From the NCBI GenBank assembly GCA_947625405.1, contig CANQOF010000005.1, positions 1 to 64,000 of the forward strand: a DNA stretch of 64,000 nt, written 5' to 3'. The notes beneath the pieces are model-generated. The model was not told the DNA's origin, made no database searches, and was given only the letters and a program-made list of their open reading frames with translations. Every line of letters begins with the position of its first letter. Positions within the stretch are counted from its first letter, which is position 1. A program made the translations under genes and the position numbers. Source of the DNA: an uncultured Atopobiaceae bacterium (GTDB taxonomy: Bacteria > Actinomycetota > Coriobacteriia > Coriobacteriales > Atopobiaceae). This document shows, piece by piece, positions 46,789-55,386 of this stretch.

Positions 46789-48279
46789 ATGGCCGAATAC
46801 CTGCGTGAATGCCATGCCGCCATCGATCTCGGCGCCTCGAGCGGCCGCGTGGTGGTGGGGTGGCTCGAACATGACGACCTCCTGAGGACCGAGGAGGTCC
46901 ATCGCTTTGAAAACGGTCAGGCGCGAGTACACGGCCACGATTGCTGGAAGATCGGCGAGCTCTTCGAGGAGATCCTCGAGGGGCTCGCCCTTTGCAAGGC
47001 GAGGGGCTTCACGCCGAAGACCGTGGCCATCGACAGCTGGGGCGTGGACTTCGCGCTCCTCGACGCCGAGGATCGCTTGATCGGCGACGTGGTGGCGTAC
47101 CGCGATTCCCGCACCGACGGCATGTACGCCGTCGCGGACGCGCTCGTGGCGCCCGAGGTGGCCTGGGAGAGGACCGGCATCCAGCGAAGCCTCATCAACA
47201 CCGTCTACCAGCTCCTCGCCCTCTCGCGCGAGGCGCCGGAGCAGCTCGCCGAGGCTCGTTCGCTCCTCATGGTGCCGGACTATTTGGGCTTCCTGCTCAC
47301 GGGCGTGAAGGCGCACGAGTACACGAACGCCACCACGACGGGGCTCGTGAACGCCCGCGGGCGCGCGTGGGACGCCGAGCTCATCCGCGCCTATGGCTTC
47401 CCCGAGCGCCTCTTCGGCGAGCTCTCCTTCCCCGGCACCACGCTCGGGCCCGTGAAAGCCGAAGTGGCGGAGCGCATCGGCTACGCCACGGAGGTAGTGC
47501 TCGTGGCCTCGCACGACACGGGCTCGGCTTACGTGGCGGCGACCGAGCGTGATTCGCTCATCCTCTCCTCCGGCACGTGGAGCCTGCTCGGCGTGGAGCT
47601 GCCGGAGCCCGAGCTCTCAGCCGCCGCGCGAGACGAGAACTTCACGAACGAGGGCGGCTACGCGAAGACGTATCGCTTCCTCAAGAACATCATGGGGCTC
47701 TGGATGATCCAATCCGTGCGGCGCGAGCTGAACGGCGTGGCGTACGTAGCGGGCCGTGAGGACGTGGCGCGGCCGCTTTCCGCGGGGATCGCGCCGCTCG
47801 AGCTTGAGGGGCAGGTGGACTTCGGCGATCTCATCGCGGTCGCCCAGGGCGCGCCTCGCTTCCCCTCGCTCGTGGACGTGGATGACGACTGCTTCCTCGC
47901 GCCCGCGTCGATGATGGAGGCCGTCTGCGCGTGGTGCGCCTCGCACGCCGAGCCGATCCCGCAGACGGTGGGCGAGCTCATGACCTGCGTCTACCACTCG
48001 CTCACGAGCGCCTACGAGCGCGCCATCCACGGCATCGAGACCATCACCAACCACCGCTACCAGGCGATCTCGCTTGTCGGCGGCGGCTGCCAGGACGCGC
48101 ACCTGAACCAGCTCACGGCAAACGAGACCGGAAAGACGGTGATCGCGGGCCCGATCGAGGCCACCTCGGCGGGAAACCTCGTGGTGCAGATGATTGCCGC
48201 GGGAGGCATCCCGAGCCTCGCCATCGCGCGGCGCATCATCGCGAACTCCTCGGAGCTCGTGCGCTTCGACCCCGCGTAA
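46789..48279 (+). CDS. rhaB: rhamnulokinase
   Basis: An FGGY-family kinase of 496 residues, phosphorylating L-rhamnulose at C1. The N-terminal AAIDLGASSGRVVVG, then AIDSWGVDFALLD, MVPDYLGFLLTG and SGTWSLLGVE are RhaB-type blocks. The C-terminal ATP-binding segment is LVGGGCQDAHLNQLTAN. It follows the IIA gene by 12 bases and precedes an isomerase and rhaD, which supports the rhamnose assignment. Confidence 0.93.
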   Translation: MAEYLRECHAAIDLGASSGRVVVGWLEHDDLLRTEEVHRFENGQARVHGHDCWKIGELFEEILEGLALCKARGFTPKTVAIDSWGVDFALLDAEDRLIGDVVAYRDSRTDGMYAVADALVAPEVAWERTGIQRSLINTVYQLLALSREAPEQLAEARSLLMVPDYLGFLLTGVKAHEYTNATTTGLVNARGRAWDAELIRAYGFPERLFGELSFPGTTLGPVKAEVAERIGYATEVVLVASHDTGSAYVAATERDSLILSSGTWSLLGVELPEPELSAAARDENFTNEGGYAKTYRFLKNIMGLWMIQSVRRELNGVAYVAGREDVARPLSAGIAPLELEGQVDFGDLIAVAQGAPRFPSLVDVDDDCFLAPASMMEAVCAWCASHAEPIPQTVGELMTCVYHSLTSAYERAIHGIETITNHRYQAISLVGGGCQDAHLNQLTANETGKTVIAGPIEATSAGNLVVQMIAAGGIPSLAIARRIIANSSELVRFDPA

Positions 48280-48351
48280 GGCGAGCCCAGGGGCGCCATC
48301 GCGCGGCCCGCCAACCGCACTCCCCAACCACCTTCACGAAGAGGAGGAACG

Positions 48352-49770
48352 GTGCTCATCGACACCAAGGCAAGGGTGGGCGTCTTCGCCATCGCCCTCG
48401 GGGCCTATCTTCCGCAGTTTCCCACGCTCGTCGGCGAATTCGAGGGCCAGTACGCCACCTTCAAGGGACATCTTCCAAAGACGGTGGAGCTCGTGGACGG
48501 CGGCATCGTCACCACGAAGGAGCTCGCCATGGCGGCGGGCGACAAGTTCCGCGCGACGGACGTGGATCTCGTCATCTGCCAACTCCTCACCTACGCCACG
48601 AGCTACAACCTGCTGCCCGCGGTGCGCGACCTCGACGTGCCCGTGGTGCTCGCGAACATCCAGAAGCGCCGCGCGCCCGACTACGAGGCGACCGACACCG
48701 CCACGTGGCTCGGCGAGCTCTACGCCTGCGGCGCCGTGGGCGAGATGGTGGCCGACCTCGAGCGCGCCGGCAAGCGCCATGCCGTCGTCACCGGCGTCGA
48801 GGAGGGCGGCGACCCCGAGACCTGGGAAAAGATCGAGGACTGGTGCCGCGCCGCGCAGGTGCGCCGCCGCTTCCGGAGCCTGAACCTCGCGCAGATCGGA
48901 CGCCCGTACCCCGGCATGATGGACCTCTACATCGACGAGACGAACCTCTACCACCGCATGGGCCTCTACACCAAGCAGTTCGACTGGGAGAAGATGTGGG
49001 CCATCGCCGACGACGTCGACGACGAGGCCGCCATCCGCGCCAAGGCCGAGGAGATCCTCGGCACCTTCGACGTCGAAGGCGGCGCCACGGTGGAGAGCCT
49101 CTGGAACATGGCCAAGTACGTGGTGGCCTTCGAGCGCTGGGTGAAAGACGAGCAGCTCGGCTTCGTGGCCTCGCACTACGACGGGTTCGCGCAGGGCAAG
49201 GCGGGTGTGCTCGATTCGATGCTCATCCCCGCCTTCTCCATGCTCATCAAAGAGGGCGTGGCGTGCGCGGTGGAGGGCGACATCAAGGTGGCCATGGCGA
49301 TGGGGATCTTGAAGACCATCTCCGGCATGGGCCAGCTCTCCGAGATGTACTCGATCGACTTCAACGAGGACCTCTGCATCATCGGCCACTCCGGCTCGGG
49401 CGACGCGTGCATCTCGGCGAAGAAGCCGACGATGAAGATCGTGCCCGTCTTCCACGGAAAGACCGGTGGCGGCTACCTCACGCAGTTCTACCCGCACCTC
49501 GGGCCCGTGACCTACCTCGCGATCACGCAGGACGCGGATGGCCATTTCAAGTTCGTGGTGGCCGAGGGCGAAAACGAGCCCGGCCCCATCTTCACCTTCG
49601 GCGACACGAACATGCGCACCCGCTTCTCGTGCGGCGCGCGCGAGTTCTGCGACCGTTGGAGCGAGGCGGGCCCCACGCACCACATGGCCGCCGCGTCGGG
49701 GCGTCATATCGATACCATCTTGAAGGTCGCGAAGATCTTCAACGTGCCCGTGAACATCGTCACTCGTTAG
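48352..49770 (+). CDS. L-fucose/L-arabinose-isomerase-family sugar isomerase (probable L-rhamnose isomerase role)
   Basis: The 472-residue protein has the FucI/AraA fold pattern. Likely metal ligands are Glu in CAVEGDIKVAM, Asp in SIDFNEDLCIIGHSG and a late His (GPTHHMAA). It starts at GTG behind GAGGAGGAACG. It sits between rhaB and rhaD, where RhaA would normally be, and no RhaA homologue is in the window. The rhamnose role is inferred from context. L-fucose or L-arabinose are alternatives by family. Confidence 0.8.
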   Translation: MLIDTKARVGVFAIALGAYLPQFPTLVGEFEGQYATFKGHLPKTVELVDGGIVTTKELAMAAGDKFRATDVDLVICQLLTYATSYNLLPAVRDLDVPVVLANIQKRRAPDYEATDTATWLGELYACGAVGEMVADLERAGKRHAVVTGVEEGGDPETWEKIEDWCRAAQVRRRFRSLNLAQIGRPYPGMMDLYIDETNLYHRMGLYTKQFDWEKMWAIADDVDDEAAIRAKAEEILGTFDVEGGATVESLWNMAKYVVAFERWVKDEQLGFVASHYDGFAQGKAGVLDSMLIPAFSMLIKEGVACAVEGDIKVAMAMGILKTISGMGQLSEMYSIDFNEDLCIIGHSGSGDACISAKKPTMKIVPVFHGKTGGGYLTQFYPHLGPVTYLAITQDADGHFKFVVAEGENEPGPIFTFGDTNMRTRFSCGAREFCDRWSEAGPTHHMAAASGRHIDTILKVAKIFNVPVNIVTR

Positions 49771-49782
49771 GGGAGTACGCAC

Positions 49783-50598
49783 ATGAACGACATCCTCGAA
49801 GCACCCTTCATGGTGGAGCTCATCCGCACCACCACCAACATGTACGACCACGGCTGGGACGAGCGCAACGGCGGCAATATCTCCCTCATGGTGGACGAGG
49901 CCGACCTCGCGCCCTACCTCGACGTGAACCACGTGCTGAGGAGCATCCCCACGGGCTTCGACGCCCCCACGCTCGACGGCCGCTACTTCCTCGTGACGGG
50001 CACGGGCAAGTACTTCAAGAACGTGCAGTACGACCCCGAGGGCAACCTCGGCATCATCCGCGTGACGGATCGCGGTCGCACGGCCGAGCTCCTCTGGGGC
50101 TACGCCGACGGCGGCACCTTCACCTCAGAGCTCCCCGCGCACCTCATGAGCCACGCGCAGCGCCTCTCCGTGAACCCGGCGAATCGCGTGATCATGCACT
50201 GCCACCCGGCGAACCTCCTCGCCATGACCTTCGTCCACGACCTCGACGAGCGCTCCTTCTCGCGCACGCTCTGGCAGATGTGCACCGAGTGCATCATCGT
50301 CTTCCCCGAGGGCGTGAACGTGCTGCCATGGATGCTTTGCGGCACGAACGAGATCGGCGAGGCCACGGCCGAGAAGATGAAGACGGCGCGGCTCGTGGTC
50401 TGGGGACAGCACGGCATCTACGGCGCCGGCGCCGACCTCGACGAGACCTTCGGCCTCATCGAGACGGCGGAGAAGGCCGCGGAGATCTATCTCAAGATCG
50501 TCCACCTGCCGATCCTCCAGACCATCACGGACGCCGAGCTCAAGCAGGCCGCCGACGCCTTCCACGTGGTGCCCAGGGCAGGCTTTTTGGACGTGTAG
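49783..50598 (+). CDS. rhaD: rhamnulose-1-phosphate aldolase
   Basis: A class II aldolase of 271 residues, splitting L-rhamnulose-1-P into DHAP and L-lactaldehyde. The zinc site is visible as HCHPANLLAM and the later QHGIYGAG. The catalytic-Glu region ERNGGNIS and the VTGTGKYF block are RhaD-like. It ends the operon 12 bases after the isomerase. The convergent HPr-like gene ends 7 bases away. Confidence 0.93.
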   Translation: MNDILEAPFMVELIRTTTNMYDHGWDERNGGNISLMVDEADLAPYLDVNHVLRSIPTGFDAPTLDGRYFLVTGTGKYFKNVQYDPEGNLGIIRVTDRGRTAELLWGYADGGTFTSELPAHLMSHAQRLSVNPANRVIMHCHPANLLAMTFVHDLDERSFSRTLWQMCTECIIVFPEGVNVLPWMLCGTNEIGEATAEKMKTARLVVWGQHGIYGAGADLDETFGLIETAEKAAEIYLKIVHLPILQTITDAELKQAADAFHVVPRAGFLDV

Positions 50599-50604
50599 CG
50601 CAGC

Positions 50605-50862
50605 CTACGAGATCTCTTCGATGATGCCTTGCACCTTTGAGAGGGCGCGGGCTTCGTCGGGGCCGTCGGCGGCGACGAGGAGGAGATCGTTCTCGTTCGC
50701 GTCGATCTGCATGAGGCCGAGGATGTCGGTGGCCTTGGCCTCGACCCCCTTGAATTGGATCGAGAGGGAGCTCTTGCACCCGCGCGCGGCCTCGGCGATC
50801 TTCGCGGCAAGGCGCGCGTGCAGGCCGGCGGGATCCTTCAGGGTGCAGACGTTCTGGATCAT
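50605..50862 (-). CDS. HPr-like phosphocarrier with Asp at position 46
   Basis: An 85-residue HPr-family protein. The gap-free alignment to Bacillus HPr keeps His15 and Arg17 (AGLHARLAA), so PTS phosphotransfer is likely. The regulatory Ser46 (LKSIMG) is Asp46 (ATDILGLM). A Ser46Asp change is the classic mimic of the HPr kinase-phosphorylated form that binds LacI-family CcpA. Pro18 is Leu. The gene starts two bases after the stop of the LacI-family regulator gene, so the two are co-translated. Confidence 0.88.
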   Translation of the reverse strand: MIQNVCTLKDPAGLHARLAAKIAEAARGCKSSLSIQFKGVEAKATDILGLMQIDANENDLLLVAADGPDEARALSKVQGIIEEIS

Positions 50863-50864
50863 GG

Positions 50865-51935
50865 CTACCTCTCTCTCGTGGAGGGGTTGTCGTGCAGGGT
50901 GGCGGTGCGGGTGGAGCGGAGGTCGAGCACGCTCTCGCGCTCGACCACCTGGGTTTGGACGGCGAGGCGGATGGTCTCGCCGTTGGTCTCGCCTTTGATG
51001 AGGTCGATCAGGCGCTTCACCGCGAGCTCGCCCATGGCGTCCTTCGGGACGGCCATCGTGGTGAGGCGCGGCTGCATGACGTCGGTGAAGGCCATGTCGT
51101 CGAAGCCGATGACGGACACGTCCTCCGGCACGCGGATGCCGTGCTCGGCGAGCGCCTTCATGCAGCCGTAGGCGATGATGTCGTTGTCGGCGAAGTAGGC
51201 GGTGGGAAGCTCGGGCGAAAGGTCGAGGTAGGCGCTCATGTCCGCGTAGGAGTCCTCCATCGTGGAGCCCACGCGTACGATGGGCGGGAGCTTCTCCGTG
51301 CGCGGCGCGATCTCCCTCATGGCGCTCGAAAAACCGCTCTGGCGCTCGAGGAAGTTTCGAATGGAGATGCCGCAGTGGAGGTAGCCGATGTCGGTGTGCC
51401 CCATCGACGTGAGGTAGCGCACCGCATCGTAGGCGCCGCGGGTGTTGTCGATGATCACGCTGTCGAGGCTCTTCGTGGGAAACCAGCTGTCGAGGAGCAC
51501 GATCGGCACGCCGAGGCGCTCGAATTGCGAGATGTCCGTGGCCACGGCCTCCGTGGCAAGGAGCACGATCCCCGCGCAGCGCACGCTCTGCACGGCCTTC
51601 ATCTGCTCGAGCGCGCTCTCGCGGCCGTAGAAGTAGGAAACCGCGAGCTTGTGGTAGCCGTGGCGATACGTCGCATCGGTCACGCCCTTGAGGAGCGCCT
51701 CGAAGAACGGCGTTTCGTAGACCACCTGGCCGTGCTTCTTGTACATCACGAAGAGGATCGTGGAGGTGGCGCGATCGCTCGTGCGCGCCTCGTAGACGTA
51801 GCCGAGCTTCGAGGCCACCTCGAACACGCGCTCGCGGGTGGCGTGCGACACGCCGGGTTTTTGCTGGAAGACCAGCGAGACGGTGGCCGGCGAGACGCCA
51901 GCCTCTCGTGCCACATCGCGCGCGGTGACTTTCAC
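50865..51935 (-). CDS. LacI-family transcriptional repressor
   Basis: The product has the LacI helix-turn-helix VTARDVAREAGVSPATVS at its N terminus. A hinge and a periplasmic-binding-protein-like core follow (IVLLDSWFPT, FADNDIIAYGCMKAL, VSVIGFDD). I chose GTG 51935 because it puts the HTH at the usual position. An ATG at 51983 is in frame and would add 16 residues. It is divergent from the isomerase-transketolase operon and followed by the D46 HPr-like gene. It is the best candidate regulator of the island. Confidence 0.88.
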   Translation of the reverse strand: MKVTARDVAREAGVSPATVSLVFQQKPGVSHATRERVFEVASKLGYVYEARTSDRATSTILFVMYKKHGQVVYETPFFEALLKGVTDATYRHGYHKLAVSYFYGRESALEQMKAVQSVRCAGIVLLATEAVATDISQFERLGVPIVLLDSWFPTKSLDSVIIDNTRGAYDAVRYLTSMGHTDIGYLHCGISIRNFLERQSGFSSAMREIAPRTEKLPPIVRVGSTMEDSYADMSAYLDLSPELPTAYFADNDIIAYGCMKALAEHGIRVPEDVSVIGFDDMAFTDVMQPRLTTMAVPKDAMGELAVKRLIDLIKGETNGETIRLAVQTQVVERESVLDLRSTRTATLHDNPSTRER

Positions 51936-52019
51936 GTAACCCCATTCTCCCAATGCTTCGAATGAGTTGTACATCGCACGCACGCTCCGTTTGTAAAGCG
52001 CATAAATTTAAGTTCTAAA

Positions 52020-52030
52020 GTTTAGTAAAA
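52020..52030. promoter_or_regulatory. TTTAGTAAA motif, site 2 (divergent promoter region)
   Basis: GTTTAGTAAAA in the 216-base gap between the LacI-family gene and the divergent second isomerase gene. A related GTTTGTAAAG lies at 51989-51998. The gap is AT-rich compared with its surroundings. Confidence 0.65.
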
Positions 52031-52151
52031 GACGAGAGCTGATTGCGGCTCAACGTCCATCTCTACAATCACTCTAGGAAAACTCGGGGTAGATGCCCGT
52101 GTTTCGGCATCGCCATGAAGCCTCGTCAGGGGAGGAAAGGGGCTGGTAGAA

Positions 52152-53570
52152 GTGGCAAGGATCCGCCTTGGCTACGCACCCACGCGAAGGAGCATCTTCT
52201 CGGCGCCCGATGCGCGCAAGTATCGCGGCATCATCGCCGACAAGCTCGACGAGCTCGGCATCGACTACGTCGACATCACGGACGTGAACGACGAGGGCCT
52301 GCTCTTCTGCGAGGAGGATCGCCTGAAGATCCTCGAGAAGTTCCGCGCCGAGCACGTGGACGGCCTCTTCCTGCCCCACTGCAACTTCGGCACCGAGTTC
52401 ATGTGCGCGCGTCTCGCGAAGGACCTCGGCGTGCCGGTGCTGCTCTGGGGGCCGCTCGATGAGCGCCCCGAGCCCGACGGCACCCGTCCGCGCGACAGCC
52501 AGTGCGGCCTCTTCGCCACGGGCAAGGTGCTCCGCCGCTTCAACGTGCCCTTCACCTACATGACGAACTGCCGCGTGGACGACCCCGTCTTCGAGCGCGG
52601 CCTTCGCGACTTCATCGCCGTCTGCAACGTGGTGAAGACCTTCCACGAGGCCCGCATCCTGCAGATCGGCCCCAGGCCCTATGAGTTCTATTCGACGATG
52701 TGCAACGAGGGCGAGCTCCTCGAGCGCTTCAACATCGAGTGCGTGCCCGTGCCGCTTCCCGAGCTCACACGCGCCGTGGCCGAGGCGAAGGCGGAGGCGA
52801 CGGGCGACGGCACCTCCGACATCGAGAAGCAGATCGCGTGGATCCGCGAGCGCTACGACGTCAACTGCTCCGAGGAGCAGCTCGAGACCGTGGCCGGCAT
52901 GGCCGTCTCCATGCGCCGCATGCTCAAGGCCTACCACTGCACCGCCGGCTGCATCCAGTGCTGGAACGAGCTCCAGCACGAGCTCGGCATCATGCCCTGC
53001 GCGGCGAACTCGATCTTGAACGAGGAGGGCTACCCCATCTCCTGCGAGACGGACGTCCACGGCTCCATCACCTCGCTCCTCGTGGAGGCCGCGGCCATGA
53101 ACGAGCGCCGCAGCTTCTTCGCCGACTGGACGATCCGCCACCCCGACGAGCCGAACGGCGAGCTCCTGCAGCACTGCGGCCCCTGGCCGTGCTCCGTGGC
53201 GTGCGAGCGCCCGAAGGTGTGCGTGCCGCTCGCGTTCAACTACAACGGCGCCGTCACCGCCGAGGCCAAGCACGGCGAGCTCACGATCGCGCGCTTCGAC
53301 GGCGACCACGGGCAGTATTCGCTGCTCCTCGGCAACGCCGAGGGCATCGACGGCCCGAATGGCAAGGGCACCTACCTTTGGATCAAGGTCGCCAACATCA
53401 AGCGCCTCGAGGCGAAGATCGTCGAGGGCCCCTACATCCACCACTGCACCGCCATCCACGGAAACGTCGTGCCGATCCTCTATGAAGCGTGCGGGAAGTA
53501 CCTCGGGATCCTGCCCGATCTCTACGACCCGATCGAGGAAGAGGTCAAGGCCTACTTGAGGGGAGAATGA
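52152..53570 (+). CDS. second L-fucose-isomerase-family sugar isomerase (candidate D-apiose isomerase)
   Basis: The 472-residue protein has the metal-ligand pattern of the FucI fold: Glu in ISCETDVHGS, Asp in FADWTIRHPDEP with HCGPWP, and His in YIHHCTAIHGN. It is clearly different in sequence from the isomerase at 48352. It starts at GTG 52152 with GGGGAGGAAAGG about 11 bases upstream. It leads an operon with a split transketolase and a sugar kinase. The transketolase step points to a branched pentose such as apiose, but the substrate is not shown by sequence. Confidence 0.78.
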   Translation: MARIRLGYAPTRRSIFSAPDARKYRGIIADKLDELGIDYVDITDVNDEGLLFCEEDRLKILEKFRAEHVDGLFLPHCNFGTEFMCARLAKDLGVPVLLWGPLDERPEPDGTRPRDSQCGLFATGKVLRRFNVPFTYMTNCRVDDPVFERGLRDFIAVCNVVKTFHEARILQIGPRPYEFYSTMCNEGELLERFNIECVPVPLPELTRAVAEAKAEATGDGTSDIEKQIAWIRERYDVNCSEEQLETVAGMAVSMRRMLKAYHCTAGCIQCWNELQHELGIMPCAANSILNEEGYPISCETDVHGSITSLLVEAAAMNERRSFFADWTIRHPDEPNGELLQHCGPWPCSVACERPKVCVPLAFNYNGAVTAEAKHGELTIARFDGDHGQYSLLLGNAEGIDGPNGKGTYLWIKVANIKRLEAKIVEGPYIHHCTAIHGNVVPILYEACGKYLGILPDLYDPIEEEVKAYLRGE

Positions 53571-54409
53571 TGCGTCCACTCGAAGAACTTGAGCAGCTGC
53601 GCTGGCCACTTCGCCAGCAGGCGCTCGACATGGTCTACAACGGAAAGACCGGCCACCTCGGCGGGGATTTCAGCGTGATCGATGCCCTGATCGTGCTCTA
53701 TTTTCGCCACCTGAACATGAGCCCCGAGCAGCAAGATGACGCGAACCGCGATCGCTTCCTGCTCTCGAAGGGCCACGCGGTGGAGGCCTTCTACGCGGTG
53801 CTCGCTGAAGCGGGCTTCATCGACGTGAAGGACGTGATCAAGAACTACGCCAAGGACGGCAGCCCCTACATCGGCCACCCGAACCACGGCATCCCCGGCA
53901 TCGAGATGAACACCGGCTCGCTCGGCCATGGCCTCCCGATCGCCTGCGGCATGGCGCTTGCCGCGAAGATGGACGAGCTCAGCTACCGCACGTATTGCTT
54001 CATGGGCGACGGCGAGCTCGCCGAGGGGTCCGTGTGGGAGGGGGCGATGAGCGGCTCGAACTTTGCGCTCGACAACCTCTGCGGCCTCATCGACCGCAAC
54101 CACCTACAGATCTCCGGCGACACGGAAGACGTGATGAAGCTCGACTCGCTGAAGGAGCGCTGGGAGGCCTTCGGCTGGCATGTCGTTGAGTGCGATGGCA
54201 ATGACCTCTCGGCGCTCGACGCGGCCTTCACCGAGGCCGAGAACACCAAGGGCCAGCCGACGATGATTATCGCGAACACGGTGAAGGGCTACGGCAGCCC
54301 CCTCATGGAGAACAAGGCCGGCTGGCACCATCAAGTGCCGAACGCCGAGCAGTACGAGACCATCAAGGGCGAGCTCAAGGCCCGCGCCGAGGAGGTGCGC
54401 AATGGCTAA
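53570..54409 (+). CDS. transketolase, N-terminal (TPP-binding) subunit
   Basis: The 279-residue N half of a split transketolase. It has LSKGHAVEAFYAVL, NTGSLGHGLPIACGMA and the TPP/Mg motif GDGELAEGS...DRNHLQISG. The C half follows with an 8-base overlap, so these are two designed subunits rather than a frameshift. In known D-apiose catabolism a split transketolase acts on apulose-4-phosphate. An ordinary pentose-phosphate role is the alternative. ATG 53570 overlaps the isomerase stop; ATG 53567 is equally in frame. Confidence 0.88.
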   Translation: MRPLEELEQLRWPLRQQALDMVYNGKTGHLGGDFSVIDALIVLYFRHLNMSPEQQDDANRDRFLLSKGHAVEAFYAVLAEAGFIDVKDVIKNYAKDGSPYIGHPNHGIPGIEMNTGSLGHGLPIACGMALAAKMDELSYRTYCFMGDGELAEGSVWEGAMSGSNFALDNLCGLIDRNHLQISGDTEDVMKLDSLKERWEAFGWHVVECDGNDLSALDAAFTEAENTKGQPTMIIANTVKGYGSPLMENKAGWHHQVPNAEQYETIKGELKARAEEVRNG

Positions 54410-55343
54410 CCTCGCAAACCGCGCCGTCATCGCGGACGTGCTCATGAAGCGCGCGGCGACGGACTCCGAGATCGTCGTGCTTTGCTCCGATTCCCGTGGC
54501 TCCGCGGCACTCGACCCCTTCTTCGAGACCTACCCCAAGCAGGCCGTGGAGGTGGGCATCGCCGAGCAGGACCTCGTGGGCATGTCCGCGGGGCTCGCCG
54601 CCTGCGGGAAGAAGGCCGTGGCCGTGTCACCGGCGAGCTTCCTCGCCACCCGCTCCTACGAGCAGGCGCGCGTTGACTGCGCCTATTCGGATACGAACGT
54701 CATCCTCGTGGGCATCTCCGGCGGCGTCTCCTATGGCGAGCTCGGCATGACGCACCAGTCGGCGCAGGACATCGCCGCGCTCGCGGCCGTGCCGAACATG
54801 CGCGTCTACCTGCCGAGCGACCAGCACCAGACGCGTAAGCTCATGAACGCGCTCCTCGACGACGAGAAGTGCGCGTACGTGCGCGTGGGCCGAAGCGTCG
54901 TGCCGGACGTCTACGCCGAGGACGACTGCCCCTTCGAGCTCAACCGCGCGAACGTGCTTCGCGAGGGCTCCGACGTGGCGCTCATCGCCACGGGCGAGCT
55001 CGTGCACGCCTGCCTCGAGGCCGCGAAGGCGCTCGAAGCCGAGGGCATCTCCACGACGGTCGTGGACATGTATTGCGTGAAGCCGCTCGACGAGGAGGCG
55101 GTGCTTCGTGCCGCGAAGGGCGCGAAGGTCGTGCTCACGGCCGAGGAGGCGGCGCCCTTCGGCGGGCTCGGCTCCATGGTGGCGCAGGTGGTGGGTGAGA
55201 AGTGCCCCCGCCCGATGAAGACGCTCGCGCTTCCGGACGCCCCGGTGAAGACCGGCACTAAGGCGCAGATCTTCGCGCGCTACGGCCTCGACGCCGCGGG
55301 CATCGCGAAGCGCGCGAAGGAGTTCCTCGCGGCCGCCAAGTAA
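54402..55343 (+). CDS. transketolase, C-terminal (pyrimidine-binding) subunit
   Basis: The 313-residue C half. It has the catalytic Glu context EVGIAEQDLVGMSAG, GMTHQSAQDIAALAAVPNM, and a C-terminal domain (VVDMYCVKPLDEEAVL). It forms the active site at the interface with the upstream TPP subunit. The candidate reaction is D-apulose-4-P plus glyceraldehyde-3-P to DHAP plus xylulose-5-P, by analogy to described apiose pathways. Confidence 0.88.
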   Translation: MANLANRAVIADVLMKRAATDSEIVVLCSDSRGSAALDPFFETYPKQAVEVGIAEQDLVGMSAGLAACGKKAVAVSPASFLATRSYEQARVDCAYSDTNVILVGISGGVSYGELGMTHQSAQDIAALAAVPNMRVYLPSDQHQTRKLMNALLDDEKCAYVRVGRSVVPDVYAEDDCPFELNRANVLREGSDVALIATGELVHACLEAAKALEAEGISTTVVDMYCVKPLDEEAVLRAAKGAKVVLTAEEAAPFGGLGSMVAQVVGEKCPRPMKTLALPDAPVKTGTKAQIFARYGLDAAGIAKRAKEFLAAAK

Positions 55344-55386
55344 CGCGTATCGCCCACGCCACACCTCGCCCTCGTAAGGAGGAGCC

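Noticed and set aside
53570-55343. Transketolase broken by a frameshift
   Set aside because: The halves meet at the natural domain border, overlap by 8 bases and the second has its own ATG. Split transketolases are a known form.
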